From the NCBI GenBank assembly GCA_038501625.1, contig JAZAYU010000008.1:1612001-1676000 (forward strand): 64,000 nt of DNA, given 5' to 3'. The notes beneath the pieces were generated by a model, which made no database searches, was not told the origin of the DNA, and saw only the letters and a program-made list of their open reading frames with translations. The DNA is from Corbicula japonica. Lineage: Eukaryota; Mollusca; Bivalvia; Venerida; Cyrenidae. Shown piece after piece: positions 22,480 to 35,151 of this stretch (the stretch's first letter is position 1; each line of letters starts with the position of its first letter). A program made the translations under genes and the position numbers.

Positions 22480-23870
22480 GTTCATATTTCCCCTTCGCAT
22501 TTTTTGTAACTGTACGTTCCCTTTATAATAACTGGTATTTCCATTATCTCCCCAAGCAATAATTTGCTCCTGTGGCCCCAGACGCAACACTATATTTTTT
22601 ACGCCTTCGAATTAAATGTCAAATAAAATAGTTCACGATATACGAACGTCTGATTGCTCCCCACATATAAATACCTGTCCATTTTGAAGTGCATGCGCCA
22701 TACCCGTGTTCTCGGGAAAATAATTATGATACAATCACGATACCTAATTAACAAAAGTGCTGTCCAACGTACTTAAAACACCTTTGTAATTGTCCTTACC
22801 TTCTATGTGTCTTCCATAAGTTTTGTTTTTGTCTGTGGTGTTCTGTTATTATTTGCAGAGTGACCTTTACAATAGCATGCAAAGTTGCTTCGTATGCAGA
22901 TAATATGCACCATTCTGTCGTGCTCTGGTATATTTACGGGTTGTTAATGTCAACTTACAATAAAAAATTTTTTTCATTACTTAAAAAAAGTCTTTAGCGG
23001 TGCTCAGCCATCTATTTTCAGAGAAATTATTTCTGTTAAAAATGAAACGCAATACCTTAAGAAAGATCCATATATACGATGAAATTGGTAAAACTTCTTT
23101 TATCGTGTTTACTTTGTTCGGTATAATATAAGACGGAACTAATTTCATAACACTCAAATTGATATCATTAAAAATGATATTTAGACTAGATTCTGGACGT
23201 CCAAAAGGGCTCAAAAATGAGTTGAGGTAGGGCCGACAAGATATACTTTTTATTTTGGTACCAAATTAAAGCCTATTATATGGCCAAACAATCTGGACTG
23301 GCCTGCAAAGAAAATTTTATATCGAATCGTCGGAAAATAAGGGGAGATAACTCATGCCAAATCATACAAAAAAATCAACAAAAAACTGATAAACTCAATG
23401 ATATGATATATAATATACAGACTTTTTTCTGTCTTCATTGAAACTTTGTCAAATAAGTTGCAAGATGCAATTTAAAGTCCAAGGTGAACAACTTATGTAT
23501 CTAATGTGTGAAAAACAAGAGTTATTCCCCTTTATTTTATTGAAAGATAATGTAAATCACTTATGTCCCATTTTCTTTTGGTAGAAAGTGATATTTCTAG
23601 TGATTTTTTAACTTAGAGATAGGATTTATAGCACAAATTCTCTGAAAAAGCTTGTTAAACACCAATAATTATCCAGGTCAGATTATATACATTTAATTTC
23701 ATTGTTAAGAGCAAGCCATTTATTACAAGCCAGTTTGACAAACAGGACGTATTACAGACTCATCGGTGGCAGGAAACGTCCGCAAAATGTTATTAACTCT
23801 CTTATGGCAATAATACTTATTCAAGGTATTCGCCAAACTTGGTTTGAGTGATTACGGCACTAATATATTT
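22480..23870. other. No gene seen
   Basis: AT-rich sequence. The 77-codon minus-strand frame at 22981-23214 has no recognisable domain or splice context. Confidence 0.45.
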
Positions 23871-23872
23871 AA

Positions 23873-23990
23873 TAACCCGTCAGATTACTTCAGTCAGACT
23901 GGAGTTATTGCCCTTTAATTACTTATTTTGACCAAATTAGTAATTAAACGGCAATAACTTTATAGTGACTTAAGCAATCTGACGGGTTAA
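23873..23990. mobile_element. 118-bp hairpin MITE
   Basis: Left arm TAACCCGTCAGATTACTTCA and right arm (reversed) TTAACCCGTCAGATTGCTTA continue through AGTTATTGCC(C/G)TTTAATTACT. Arms are about 50 bp round a loop of roughly 14 bp. The termini allow a TA duplication (TA before ACCCGTC, TA after GACGGGT). It interrupts a degenerate array whose AAACTTG-type units lie on both sides. Confidence 0.75.
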
Positions 23991-24004
23991 CTCCTCCACA
24001 TTTT

Positions 24005-24560
24005 AACTCGACAATCTCCAACAAACTTGCTTAGAATGTTTAAGGTAAACATATCCAGTTCAGTAACTTGCAGATAGCTTTGATAGATAGTGTCCTCTTA
24101 TGGCTGTTTTAATCAAATTAGGACTGCCCAATACGCCAGTTTGTCAGAATGCTGTGGGCATAATATGTCTGCTAATATCTAAACAAGATATTCTAGATTG
24201 CAGCAATGACGTTGGATTCATTGATATTTCATTGCCATTTTTGAAATCAAATAAGCAATGGATGCTTTCTTAATTAAAATGGCAATCTTCGTCAAACTTA
24301 GTAAGAACATGTATGTACATAATATCTTAGACAAGTTTGATAGCCAGTCAGATTGCTCTTGTCACTCTTGTGTTATGCCCTTCAACTGGAAATATTTAAC
24401 AAGTTACATCTATACCAAACAATACCTTTATTTACTATCACTAAAATTCGCCCGACTGTTTAAGGGGACAATAAGATCTCAGCTATGTATGGTTACTAGC
24501 AAGATTACATTAGTCAAGTCACTGAGGAGTTATGGGTCTTTAATTTCCAAAACTTAAACA
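24005..24560 (+). repeat. Degenerate array, AAACTTRCT type
   Basis: Two diverged units share TCNAACAAACTTGCTTAGAA (24009-) / GTCAAACTTAGTAAGAACAT (24291-), followed by (A)CAAGTTTGATAG or AGCTTTGATAG and a CTCTT...TTATG block. A 99-codon ORF (24258-24557) crosses the second unit and is probably accidental. Confidence 0.4.
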
Positions 24561-25890
24561 AATAAACAATTTCTGCTCTCTGACGGTTTTTATGGCGGTT
24601 TGAAATCTTGTTCTTTATTAGTTGTATGAATCATTCTATTAAATCATTTGTACATGTTGAGTTAAACAATATGTGTGTTAAAACTCATTTATTTTTTCTA
24701 CATTCTAAGTGCAATCAATGCACACGAAATTAAAAAATGAAAATCAAAAACAAATACCAGCAAATGAGCAGTGATAATATGACGACATCAAAATAATTTT
24801 TTTAGTTAACATTTGGTTGAAAGATTATTTTGGAAATTACCTAAATTATATTTTTAAAGTGTCCCATTGACTGCTTCTGCTTTAGAGCTCATTTGAAATA
24901 GCACAAGGGAGTCTTTAATACATAATTGATATGGCTATTGATAAATATGCTTGCGGCTAGTGCTACACTTAAACTATAGTCAGACATACTCGCACATGTC
25001 CTTGACAAAATGTTCAAGCTTCTGAACGACAGTCTAAGAGTAAGGTCTGGGTCCATCTACGGGTAGTACTTCCAATAAATAAAGATGGTTCCATTTGGAC
25101 AGAAGTCTCAAGAGTATTACAATAAGTGAAAAACAAAAAAAAACCGTCATACCTATGGTTTGTTATGTTTAATTATTACAGCTTCATCTTGATCATTTTT
25201 TGGCTTGAAACAATGAATCCATTTTCATTGGAACTGGTTTTAATAATACTAAGCTTGAAACTGAATGAGGAACCTCATGGAGACTATGTGTTTCTGTTAC
25301 CAGTTATTGACTCAATAGTCGCTTTGCTTTAAATATGGCCTTTGTCTTCGTGAAAGGGAAGTGTCAGTCCTATAGAAAAATGCTTAACCCCTTCTGAGCC
25401 TGAATAGAAACGTTGAAGTAGCAAGTTGGTTTTAAAACATTTTTTGAAATTGACTGAAAGGCAATCTGAAGCCATTCATGGTAGTACATGTACTCCATTT
25501 TTTGGGTAGGACTGCATCTAGAATAGCATAGTAGACCAAACAGAACAGTATTCATAAACCTAACATTGGCCAGGGACCAAGAACCTAGGAACAGCGATAT
25601 GAAAATAATAGGTGCTATGGTTATACTATCAGCTAGTAGTTGATAACAGTATTTTAAACTTATTCCAGCTCCTGTCAAATTGTTGCATTTCCTTCTGAAT
25701 ACTAACACTACCCTTGTAATGGAGTGAGGTCCTGGGTCTGAAAGATATTATTCTTTAACAATACAAGTAGCCTTCTAATTGCTAACGTTAACTCCAATAA
25801 TAGGGTTGAGGATCCTAGTAGGGAAAGCATTGTCATCAAAACAAAGGGTTTAGATTCCTTCGTAGGGCTACCTTATACTAATTCTTGGAT
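24561..25890. other. No gene seen
   Basis: Nothing assignable. A 112-codon minus-strand frame (25370-25708) lacks a domain, a good start context and splice signals I trust. Confidence 0.4.
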
Positions 25891-25899
25891 CCTGCATCC

Positions 25900-26470
25900 T
25901 TTTTATGCCCCCACTCTGAACGAGAAGGGGCCGTATAGGATGCCCTTGTCCATCCGTCCCTCCGTACTTACGAAATCTGTGTCGCACATAACTCAAAAAG
26001 TATGAGAGCCACAATTAACTGGTATGTTGACCATCATGTTTAATTGTGCGTCTAGGGTTTTGTTTTTGGCCACGTCTGTTAAGACCAGAGTGATGTTACT
26101 TATGCATTTCAATATAATGCATTCAGCAAGTAAGCTTGTTGTATGTAATTCCAAAAGTATGAGAGTCGCAGTCATGAAACTTTACAGGCATGTTGACAAT
26201 CATGTGTAGTTGTGCCCTGGGGTTTTGTTTTTGGGCCACTTATGCAATATAATGCATTCAGTGTGTAATCTTGTGTCGTAAGTAAATCCAAAAGTATCAG
26301 TGACAGTCATGAAACTTTACAGGGATGTTGACCATCAAACTGCACTCATATTTAACATTGTGAACTGCAAATTCATCTGTTTTTTCCCTGAAAGTTTTCA
26401 CCATTATATGTACTTTGAGCACAATATTGGCTTGTTTCACAATGACAACTGAGGGTGGGGGGCATCTCTG
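25900..26470 (+). repeat. ~155-bp tandem array between TGCCCCC ends
   Basis: Begins TTTTTATGCCCCCACTCTGA and closes TGAGGGTGGGGGGCATCTCT, so the ends are roughly inverted. Units share AAAAGTATGAGAG(C/T)C(A/G)CA, then a TG(T/A)TGAC(C/A)ATCATGT block, a GGGTTTTGTTTTTGG block and TTCAATATAATGCATTCAG. Repeated landmarks fall at about 26000, 26155 and 26293. The style is familiar from bivalve genomes. Confidence 0.7.
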
Positions 26471-26474
26471 TCAT

Positions 26475-28385
26475 ATCTCTAGTTAGACTTAAGAAAGAGT
26501 AAAATTGCCTAATTAATTAAATAGTTTTGTTTTCTGTTCTATAAGTCTAGACTAAGAACAACATTCGAATATTTTACCTATCTTAAAAAGCGGTTGCTAT
26601 AACATAGAACTGGGTAGTAACCATTCTAAAACCTCTGGATACGTCTGGATACTGCATACGTCTCATGGCAAATACACTGGCGTCAAGAATGTGCTTAAAC
26701 TATTCTGTGGTGTAGGACCGTGTCATATTTTAATGACTCTGCTAGCGTTTATAAGACTCCCTTGTTCTATATTGGGGCAACGCTAGCAGAAGTGGCTTTT
26801 CTCCATTTTACATAAGCATTCCTATTTCTCAAAGCTCGAACAATATATACATGCATATTTTGACATATACAGGAAAACTACTTTACTTACTATCCTTAAA
26901 AGACTTGTGATATTTGGGATTTTACTCTTTCCTTTACTAGTTTAAGCTAGAAATTTCAAAATGTGCCATTCTATTTCAAAATATGTAAAAATGAAAACAT
27001 TTACAGGCAATACATTATTATGTTTACTTACAACAAACTTCCGTTTTCGCATGATGAGGTGAGAACAATGTATAGACTTTTAAAAGTTATGCCTAGCTTC
27101 TTAAATGTTGCGGCACCTTTCAATATGAAACAAAATTACCCAGACTTAACTTAAGATTAGTGCAACCCTCAATATGGGAACTTATCATTTGTCAATGCAA
27201 CCATATGTAATGAAGTTAAAAACTGTTTCCTGAAGGAAAAGAAGTTACGTTTGCCAGATCTCATTGTATTTCATTATTTAAAGATACATACCCGCAATTT
27301 TCCTGTAATTTAGTAAAAGTTAACTTAACAAAAGACAAAACTCTATTTAAAATTATCACTCTTTATTTCGAATTTTCGAACTCTTGTTCTTTATCAAGAA
27401 AATACAGACAAAACATCTGAAAAATCTTCATTAAACATGTTTTTCAAAATAACTTTAATATTTATCTTATGTTTAATTACTTCACTTCTTTTCAAGAAAT
27501 TAGTTACCATCTGTACTCGTATTCAGTTAATAAACTTGCTAATTTACCATTATGCTGATATACGTCATTATTTGACTGTACAAAAATACAACAGGCACTC
27601 TGATTTGCATAACTTGTTAGTATGTTCAAATCATATTAGAATACAAATGTGTAGATGCTGTTATTTAAGAAGTGCCTTTTTATGAGTATGGGGGATTACT
27701 TCCAAGAAGTACAAGACATTAAAACATGTAAAGAATAAAACAGATCTATTGGAGACATCTGAACTTCGACAAAATGTGTCACCAAATTATCATATTAGAA
27801 AATATTATTATATTTTCTTGTGTTAACTCCTTTTATTTGGTGTTTTACAAAGCATTTCCTTTCCGGTTTTCTTCTTTAACTGAAGTAGATCATACTCTAT
27901 ATACATTGTAAATAACAAAATAAACTAACATAAAATGTGTTGATTATATATTTAAGGTTTTATTAAAAGGATACTTGCTATAATGGTGTGGGTGGGGTAA
28001 TTGTATACACAATTTTAAGGTTTTATCATCAATAACGCATATTCGTCAATATAAAATGTCTTCTAAATCATCTAAATTAATGTTTAGAAGAGCTATGTGA
28101 AATATCTGTATAAAGATTTACAAGTGATATGAACAGATAATTTTCTTAACTCATAAAATAGGGAAAATCGTAAATAGTTGTTTTTTCTTTGTATATTTTA
28201 CCAACAAAAATGTCTTAAATTACATATTAGTCCAATATTATATGCTCATAATACATCTTAAATAAATAATGGTTGCTAGATCATATAAAAACTAATGTTG
28301 ATACTAAAATTTGGACTGATATCAATGCAACTCGTCATTATATCTAAATATTTTAAAGTTAACTTATAATTCGGAAAGAGAATGT
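26475..28385. other. No gene seen
   Basis: Strongly AT-rich. Frames at 26963-27154 and 27437-27685 are short and low in complexity, and I find no repeat shared with the rest of the window. Confidence 0.45.
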
Positions 28386-28387
28386 CA

Positions 28388-29471
28388 TGAAATAGATGAA
28401 AAGGGAACTTTGAAGACCCTCGAACACGAAAAATATGAAATTACTGCACGCTCGGTTTGATTGAGCCTGTTCATGGGCAGTAATGGAAATGCTTATTACT
28501 ACCCACGCCGCCTAGCCCCCGGTTGAGCGCAACTCAATATATTCACCAATAAACAGTACAATTTTGATCCATCCCAAACGATGGTATGCATATGGCGGTG
28601 AACATGGAACCTTCAATGAGTCATAAATTGTACAAAAAAAGAATAACTCAAATATATTCTACTGATTCCACAATGCCCCCTCAGCCGACTGTTAACAATG
28701 GTAGTGAAAATATAAAGCTAAAATGTGTAAATGCACTGTCGATAAAAACGACCAGGTACTTAATTGCGAAGCATATGAAATTGACCAAAATCACAACGGC
28801 AGAAATGAAAGAACTTTATCAAACCCTTATTTATTTTTTAAGCTTTTCCGGATAGCCTTTATTACAAACCCTCATCCTGCTACCGAAGAAATAATAAGCC
28901 AAGCAATCAACTTCAGAACGTTTGAACAATTCAAGTTCAGAACGATGTAGAGCATACCGTTTTTGAATTTACCGATGAACTTCGTGAATGCATTTCAATA
29001 CAACAGTTTATCTTCTTTCGTTCAATATGAAAGTTAATTCGACATAAAACAGTGCAGAAGCACTTCTAAACCTAAGTCTGATTGTGAGAGTAGTTCATAC
29101 TTAATGAGAGATCTGGAAGGTTCATTTACCTATTTACATTATTTATAGCATTTAATTACAATAAACATTTACTCTCGACCATGGCCTTTGTATCAAGATT
29201 AATAGTAAAATATCATTGTTATTACAAAAATTGCATAGAACTAAAATTAGTTTCATCGCTGTCTGACTGTACAGAAAACTTTATCTAAAGCATTTTCGAA
29301 TACCGAACTTCTCCGTAAACAGCTTGGAACTAAATAATGCAAACATTGTTTCGGTCATCGTAAAAAACAATTTCTATTGCTGCCCATGAACAGGCTCAAT
29401 CAAACCGAGCCTGAAATATTCTCAAATTTCTCGTGTTTGGTGGCTTTTAAAGTTCCCTTTTCATCTATTAA
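28388..29471. mobile_element. ~1.1-kb family S element with inverted ends
   Basis: The left end TGAAATAGATGAAAAGGGAA continues to GCTCGGTTTGATTGAGCCTG and GGGCAGTAATGGAAAT. The right end (29378-29471) is the inverted counterpart, ending GTTCCCTTTTCATCTATT. The left side extends to 28615 with the full family S body (AATAAACAGTACAATTTTGA, CCCAAACGATGGTATGCATA). The interior 28640-28960 is unlike other family S copies and has two overlapping open frames (28586-28855, 28723-28950). One contains LKCVNALSIKTTRYLIAKHM, which vaguely recalls a Polycomb RAWUL-type ubiquitin-like fold; I do not assign it. Confidence 0.65.
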
Positions 29472-29474
29472 AAT

Positions 29475-30083
29475 TTTCTAGATGCAGGAATTTGGAAATC
29501 CTTTGTGAAGTCGTACAATTTCCCGCACGGACCGCGATTTTTTCCGTTATTGGTTGCCCGGCTGAAAGCGAGCAAACACGACAAAAACTCAGAAGTAAAA
29601 GCGCAACTTACATGTAATATTTACTTGATTGTTATAGTAGGAGAAAATGCCGAATATTCGTATATACACTCAGTCAAGGTTCTAATTGGTCACCAATTGT
29701 ATATGTTTACAGTGTATGCTAGTTTCGTTTCTTCCCTAAATGTCGTTTTACTATTTATTTATTGTCTTCTTAAATTAATTCCATGCCCTTTGCTCACACC
29801 GCAGGGTCAAAATTAGAACAGTTTTTATTTAAAGGGGGTAATTAAAAAACTGGGTTTGATCTGAAATTGCATGAACTGCATTATAGCAAAATTTAGGAAA
29901 ACTCTGGCCAAACTGTTCAAAAGTCAATTATAGCAATATTAAACTTTTAACTGAAGACTGTGGTTGGCACCTGATCAAAAAGTGACCAATTAGAACTTAA
30001 AGTAAGTGTATTTTGTTCAGCAATTTTTAACGACTGGAAATCTAGGGATCTATATTTTTCTTTTAGTTTTACTTTTAAAATTT
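29475..30083. other. No gene seen
   Basis: A 103-codon frame (29505-29816) starts just outside the family S element. It has one hydrophobic stretch near its end, but no domain, splice or promoter evidence. Confidence 0.35.
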
Positions 30084-30690
30084 GTACAGGAAATAGGTGA
30101 AAATGGAACTTTGAAACCGAACACGACAAATATGAGAATATTGCAGGCTCGGTTTGATTGATCCCGTTCATGGGCAGTAATGGAAATGCACATTATTGAA
30201 CAACCGCCTAGCCGCCCCAGGTTGACCACAACCCAATATTTACAAAAGTAAACAGTACAATTCTGATCTATCCCAAACAATGGTACTGTATGCATATAAC
30301 GATGAATATGGAACATTTTATGCAGTATTTTCAGATAAACGCCATTCCATGATCAGTGGCGTATGGTCCCCAGATAAAACATTAAGTTTGCTCTAAACGA
30401 GTAAACAATGAGCAAAGCTGAGTAGAAAAGAATTGACTGTGGATATGGGAAAATAAATCCTGCATATTACAGAGAACGACAAATGCAAAATAAAAAATGA
30501 AACCACCCATATAAAAACTGGCCGAGATATTAAAACAAAAGTATTTTAGATGTACTATAATCATGCATTTATTTTAGTATTGTGCTCAACGACATTCAAA
30601 CTACGGAACTGGTTGAATGTACGGGGAAACTTTTTACAGCCGCAACACGGCACAAACAACGCTACTGCGATAATGAAATAGGTGAAAAGG
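30084..30690 (+). repeat. Family S, long copy
   Basis: GGAAATAGGTGAAAATGGAA opens the copy; CAGGCTCGGTTTGATTGATC, GGGCAGTAATGGAAATGCA, AAACAGTACAATTCTGATCT and GGCGTATGGTCCCCAGATAA follow. The downstream part matches 52300-52530 (ATATTACAG, GCC(G)AGATATTAAA, GTATTGTGCTCAACGACATT, GGCACAAACAACGCTACTGC). A second AAATAGGTGAAAAGG sits at the far end (30677), as AAACAGATGAAAAAATGG does at 52529. Confidence 0.7.
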
Positions 30691-30699
30691 CTACTACAT

Positions 30700-32405
30700 A
30701 TTATTTTAATTTTTTAGGAGTGAATGATATTTTATTTTCATCGAGAAATGTATGGAGTAATTTGACATGAAACAAATATAAATCGTAAAAAAATTGTCAG
30801 AATAACTTACTGCAAAGCTATCTATTAAAATAATTGAATCCAGACAAATAAAAGCATTTTTACTAATTTCTAGATAACTTGACAAATGACTCAAGGGACA
30901 TACTAACTTTATTTTGGCTTCCATATAACTTACTTGAATGGAAGAGAAATGCTTACTTTTTCGGTTCTATACAGAAGCAATAAAGTTGATTTGAAAATCG
31001 CATTCATTCGCTGTTTGAGCGATGTAATCTCGCTTATAATTATTTCTTTCGACAGCCAAATCAAACTGTTATTATACAAGTACATTTGCAGTCAGTACGA
31101 GAGTCCACCATAGCCAATCCCGTCACCGAAACAAGAACTCAACACTGTTAAATCACATTATCTCATTAACAGAGAAGGTTCTTGTTCGTCATAGAAAAGT
31201 AAACAACTGTGAATGTATTACCGAAAGTGTGATTATAATAACATATTTAATAATAATAATATGTCAGGTATCAACGTGTGGCATTCATTTAACGACATAT
31301 TGAAAGGTCAGTCGCAATGGTTTAAACTAAGTTCTTGGTTCAGGATATATTCGCCCACACCGTAGTGTGATCTTTCAGATGCTTAGCAATAAACACAAGA
31401 AGTATAGAATAACTTGCTTCAATGACGGGGCGATCCACACTCACAATTACTTAAGTGGTATAGATGGGAAATGGTAGTACAAATCCACAGAACCACACAA
31501 AACTGCGGATACGCCATATATTACATATAACTTGTTGTTTGCTCCTGTCTAAATAAAATTGTTCTCTTTCTTTTTAAGCACATGGCTCTAACAGCTTTTT
31601 GGGTGGCGTAGCCAGCCAGTGGTATACCATGATGGTACCTTGGTCTCTATCTACTTCTTATAGTCGAACCAGGTACCATTTTGTGAAGTTCGATCATTTT
31701 ACCTCCAGTGGATTAGTTCCCTTGAATAACGTATACAGTATATGTAGGTTCAATGAGTTTATGAGACGGTAGACGGTGCTGTACTGTGCTAAATCTTGGC
31801 CGTATCATCAAGCGATCACGTGGTCTGTTCTAGGTAAACAGGTTATCTCGCAGCAGCTTATGTGTTTACAAATAGCAATACACTGACCAGCTTTCAACAG
31901 AGGGCTTTGCTTGTAATTAGAACTGATAAGCCAAGATAGGAATAATAATAAATATACGTAATTCAAGGGACATTCGGACATTTACCAGTGAAAATAGCAA
32001 GAATAATAATGGGGTGATGATAGCTTATCTCAAACTTGGTGTGGCATTTCATTCATGCAGAATTTGGTGGGAAATTTGATTATACAATAAGCATGGATAT
32101 TAATGAAATATATTGTTCAAATGACTGCTGTTTAACTGTATTATTACAGATCAGCTTCCCACAGTTGCCAAGAGTAGTATTTCAAGCTACACTGACAGGT
32201 GTATTTGTTTACTATCTGCAGTTCATGACCTCAGAAAATCATCCCCGGGATTTTCAAATTTTGACAGTTAACTTATTTTTTTCTCAAAAATTACAATAAA
32301 ATGCGTTTTGTCATAAACTTTTCTCTGCCATTTCATTTGAAATGTTGCAAAGAAGTTATATAAAAAGGTTTTACGGAAAATACTTCTTGGTTATTGTACT
32401 ATTTG
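30700..32405. other. No gene accepted
   Basis: A small inverted repeat round ATGGTACC...GGTACCAT (31636-31681) is the only structure I see. An exon-like 49-bp block at 32150-32198 was considered and rejected. Confidence 0.4.
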
Positions 32406-32410
32406 GAAAA

Positions 32411-32562
32411 GAGCCCTTAGATGTGAAGCATGTCAAAAATACCATGAAAACCTGCCCCAGCGCCATCTAGTGGCTTAAAGGGGCAACAGGACTATATAAA
32501 CCTCAAGATGGCGCTGGGGCAGGCTTTTCTATAATTTTATGCATGTTACACATCAAGGAGCC
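32411..32562. mobile_element. ~150-bp hairpin MITE
   Basis: Outer arms (G)AGCCCTTAGATGTGAAGCAT and, reversed, GGCTCCTTGATGTGTAACAT lead into inner arms CCTGCCCCAGCGCCATCT and its complement AGATGGCGCTGGGGCAGG. About 46 bp separate the inner arms. No ORF. The GGCGC-rich inner arm stands out against AT-rich surroundings. Confidence 0.8.
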
Positions 32563-32729
32563 TTTTTTTCAAAATTTAAAAAAAACTACTGAACATTTTT
32601 TTTTGAAAACTTTCACAAATGAACATTGTAAGCCTTTTAAACATTTCATCTAAAAATTATAATTTCTTGAAGCATCTGATTTGTTATTGATCATTTAATA
32701 CAGACATTGCTCTCATTTTATCCCTGCAT

Positions 32730-33232
32730 TATGGCTGTGTGGGGAGGCTGTCTTTTCTGAAATAGATGAAAATGGAACTTTGAAAGCCTTCGAACACGAC
32801 AAATATGAAAATATTGCAGGCTCGGTTTGATTGAACCTGTTCATAGACAGTAATGGAAATGCATATTACTGCCCACGCTGCCTAGCCCCGGGTTGAGCGA
32901 AACTCAATATTTACACCAATAAACAGTACAATTTTGATCCATCCCAAACGATGGAATGCATATGGCGGTGAACATGGAACCTTCAATGCGGTAATTTCAG
33001 ATTAATACCAGTCCATGTTCAGCGGCGTATGGTCCCCAGATAAAAGAATGGGTTTGCCCTAAACGAGAAAACAATGGGCGGAACTAAACAGAATAGAATT
33101 TTGATAGGGGATCTTAGAATATAAATCCTGCATCACAGTCAACGCCAAAGGCAAAATTTAAAAAGCAGGAAGTTTATCCTTTGGGGTGATTGAACAATAT
33201 GAGTGTGGCTATTTTTGATATACATGTTTCAC
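32730..33232 (-). repeat. Family Q head interrupted by family S
   Basis: On the minus strand the two pieces read ATATCAAAAATAGCCACACTC (33203-33223) and CAGAAAAGACAGCCTCCCCA (32739-32758), adjacent parts of the family Q head. They are now separated by the family S copy at 32761-33199. Confidence 0.75.
32761..33199 (+). mobile_element. Family S, complete 439-bp copy
   Basis: Starts AATAGATGAAAATGGAACTT and ends GGTGATTGAACAATA. It contains the GCTCGG hairpin, a second hairpin (CAGTAATGGAAATGCATATTACTG), AAACAGTACAATTTTGATCC and GGCGTATGGTCCCCAGATAA. TGA precedes and follows it (32758-32760, 33200-33202). That may be a 3-bp target duplication, although TGA also precedes other copies. Its position inside family Q fixes the family boundaries. 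Confidence 0.8.
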
Positions 33233-33234
33233 TA

Positions 33235-34710
33235 CATAACAGAGGGTACGTCACACACATTATCAGTCAAGTTTAAAATGGTTTAACATTTTAATAGTTT
33301 AATACATATTATCCATTAACAAGCATCCAGTAAATGGTTTGATGACGATTGTAATTCTTAACCAACATATACTAATCGTCTGAAACTGTTAGTAGCTGCT
33401 TGTCGAACCCAATTTTAAAGATGGTAAGATTTAAGCAGATATGACAGCTTGACGCATAACTGAATGAAGAACCAGCTAATTTACATTCGCAACAAAGATG
33501 CAATGTTCTGCGATTAAACTTTCAAATAATCACAGAAGTAGCCCTTGCTGTCTAAATCTCGAGTCATATTTTCGATTATTGTAGATTCATATTAGCCTGC
33601 GCATCCGCGTAATCGCATATCTGCTGCCTATAATGTTTTTATATTAACATTAAAGTAGTGAACAGAAAAGTGAGCGAGGGTTCAAGGGAATGATTTTTTA
33701 ACAAATAAAACAAACACAATTATTCTTTATATGTTTTAGTCTACCAGTCAGACAACTATCATCTGAAACGGCGATGAGACACGGTTAATTCCTATTGAAG
33801 AGGAAAGCAGTAGTTTCAATAAAAAAAATAATCGCGATACATTTTTGAGTTTGTTACAAAATGATACAAGTAACAAAAATATTTTACCTCATAGCCCGAC
33901 ATCTGCTTTATGACAAACAAGAAAAGAATGTAGACAACGAATTTAATTACTATTTAAGGGCTTCTTCAAGTCCTTATCAGCTGGAAGTAGCAATAGATAC
34001 AATGATCTACATTAAACTTAAGCAGATAACGGTTTTGCAACAATTAACCACTCTAACGCCAAATTTAATAGCAGCTATAGATGTTAATTAGGACTTGGTA
34101 CACAAAGAATGACTCAACCACAATAGGAACACTTTGTGAATAAAACTAATCCGTACAAACATGGAGATGTACCTGAACTCGGTATCCCGTCACGAACACG
34201 TCGGTCATAAGGGTTAGTGGTCGATTCAAATGTCGTACTTTTAATATAGTATGTGTTAATGAGTCCATTTAAGTGAGAAGGAGTGTGCCTTTACTTTGCT
34301 TGAAATAAAACTGATCAGTGCATATTTATTCCAAATAGATAAATGTGTCATCATTTAGTATTTGTTGAGTAAACTTCCCGACGATCTGTCAAAACACTTC
34401 ACCAATTCGAATTTTTCTTTAGCCTGTCAAGCCTGTCAAGGACTAACATGTAAATTTTCGCAAACAATAATTTTACAATTGGTCAAAGATTGATTTAATG
34501 TTTCTAAAGCTAGTAAACTCTTTCGTAAATAGTTGTTATATGTAATTTATTAAAGTCACGTGCGCAAAACATCTTCTAATAGCCAAATACTGTAGAGACA
34601 AAAAGAGAGCAAAATACGTTCGACATAAGCATATTAATGATTATACGATTAACCGAGTGGTTACCACGTCCGGGTTAAACCTAGTTTTATGGTGCATTAA
34701 TCTTTGACTC
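33235..34710. other. No gene seen
   Basis: Unique-looking AT-rich sequence. The 76-codon frame at 33861-34091 has no recognisable feature. Confidence 0.4.
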
Positions 34711-34711
34711 G

Positions 34712-34880
34712 CTCCACCAGATTCCCGAAATCATACATGTACAAGTTGCCTTGGTGACTTTATTCTAGCCATATAACCTACTCGACCCTGTTGGCTAAAT
34801 TTCAAGCAAACACATAAAAGTACAAATGAAGCTAACGGCATTACCAAGCAAAACTACAAAGTAGTCGATGAACTGCCCTA
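34712..34880 (+). repeat. Family Q, 3' portion
   Basis: ACTCGCTCCACCAGATTCCC, CAAGTTGCCTTGGTGACTTT and GCTAACGGCATTACCAAGCA match the 3' blocks of family Q seen at 7780-7965 and 57240-57400. Confidence 0.55.
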
Positions 34881-35080
34881 GACCAGAGCAATAAAAGCAC
34901 AAGAGATAGCCAAACGATCAACTGTACATAGAGAATTATCATAAAACATGCACTGAAGAATGTGCTGTCGGTAGCCTGTTCTTTAAAATATGCCGATGCA
35001 TTGAAAGAAACGCTCGAATAAAATCACATGCTTTTTGCAATCTCCGTACAACACAGGTTGAGGAATATCAACTACAGTGC

Positions 35081-35151
35081 CCAATGTTATAAAACTGAGC
35101 ATGAAAACCAGTCTCAAATCTCAAGCATATGATTGGCTGAAATGGCTACCA
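35081..35151 (-). repeat. Family P, single left arm
   Basis: AATGTTATAAAACTGAGCAT, then CAGTCTCAAATCTCAAGCAT and GATTGGCTGAAATGGC. It breaks at the palindrome centre, and the right arm is missing. Confidence 0.85.

Noticed and set aside
25370..25708. 112-codon minus-strand ORF
   Set aside because: No domain, no credible start or splice context, and a mixed hydrophobic composition as expected from random AT-rich sequence.
30582..30770. 62-codon ORF with an apparent acceptor upstream
   Set aside because: The same stretch occurs, diverged, at 52440-52530 as part of family S, so it is repeat sequence.
32150..32198. 49-bp exon-like block (TTATTACAG ... ACAG/GTGTAT)
   Set aside because: The acceptor tract is weak, the exon is very short, and no partner exon or conserved peptide can be seen.
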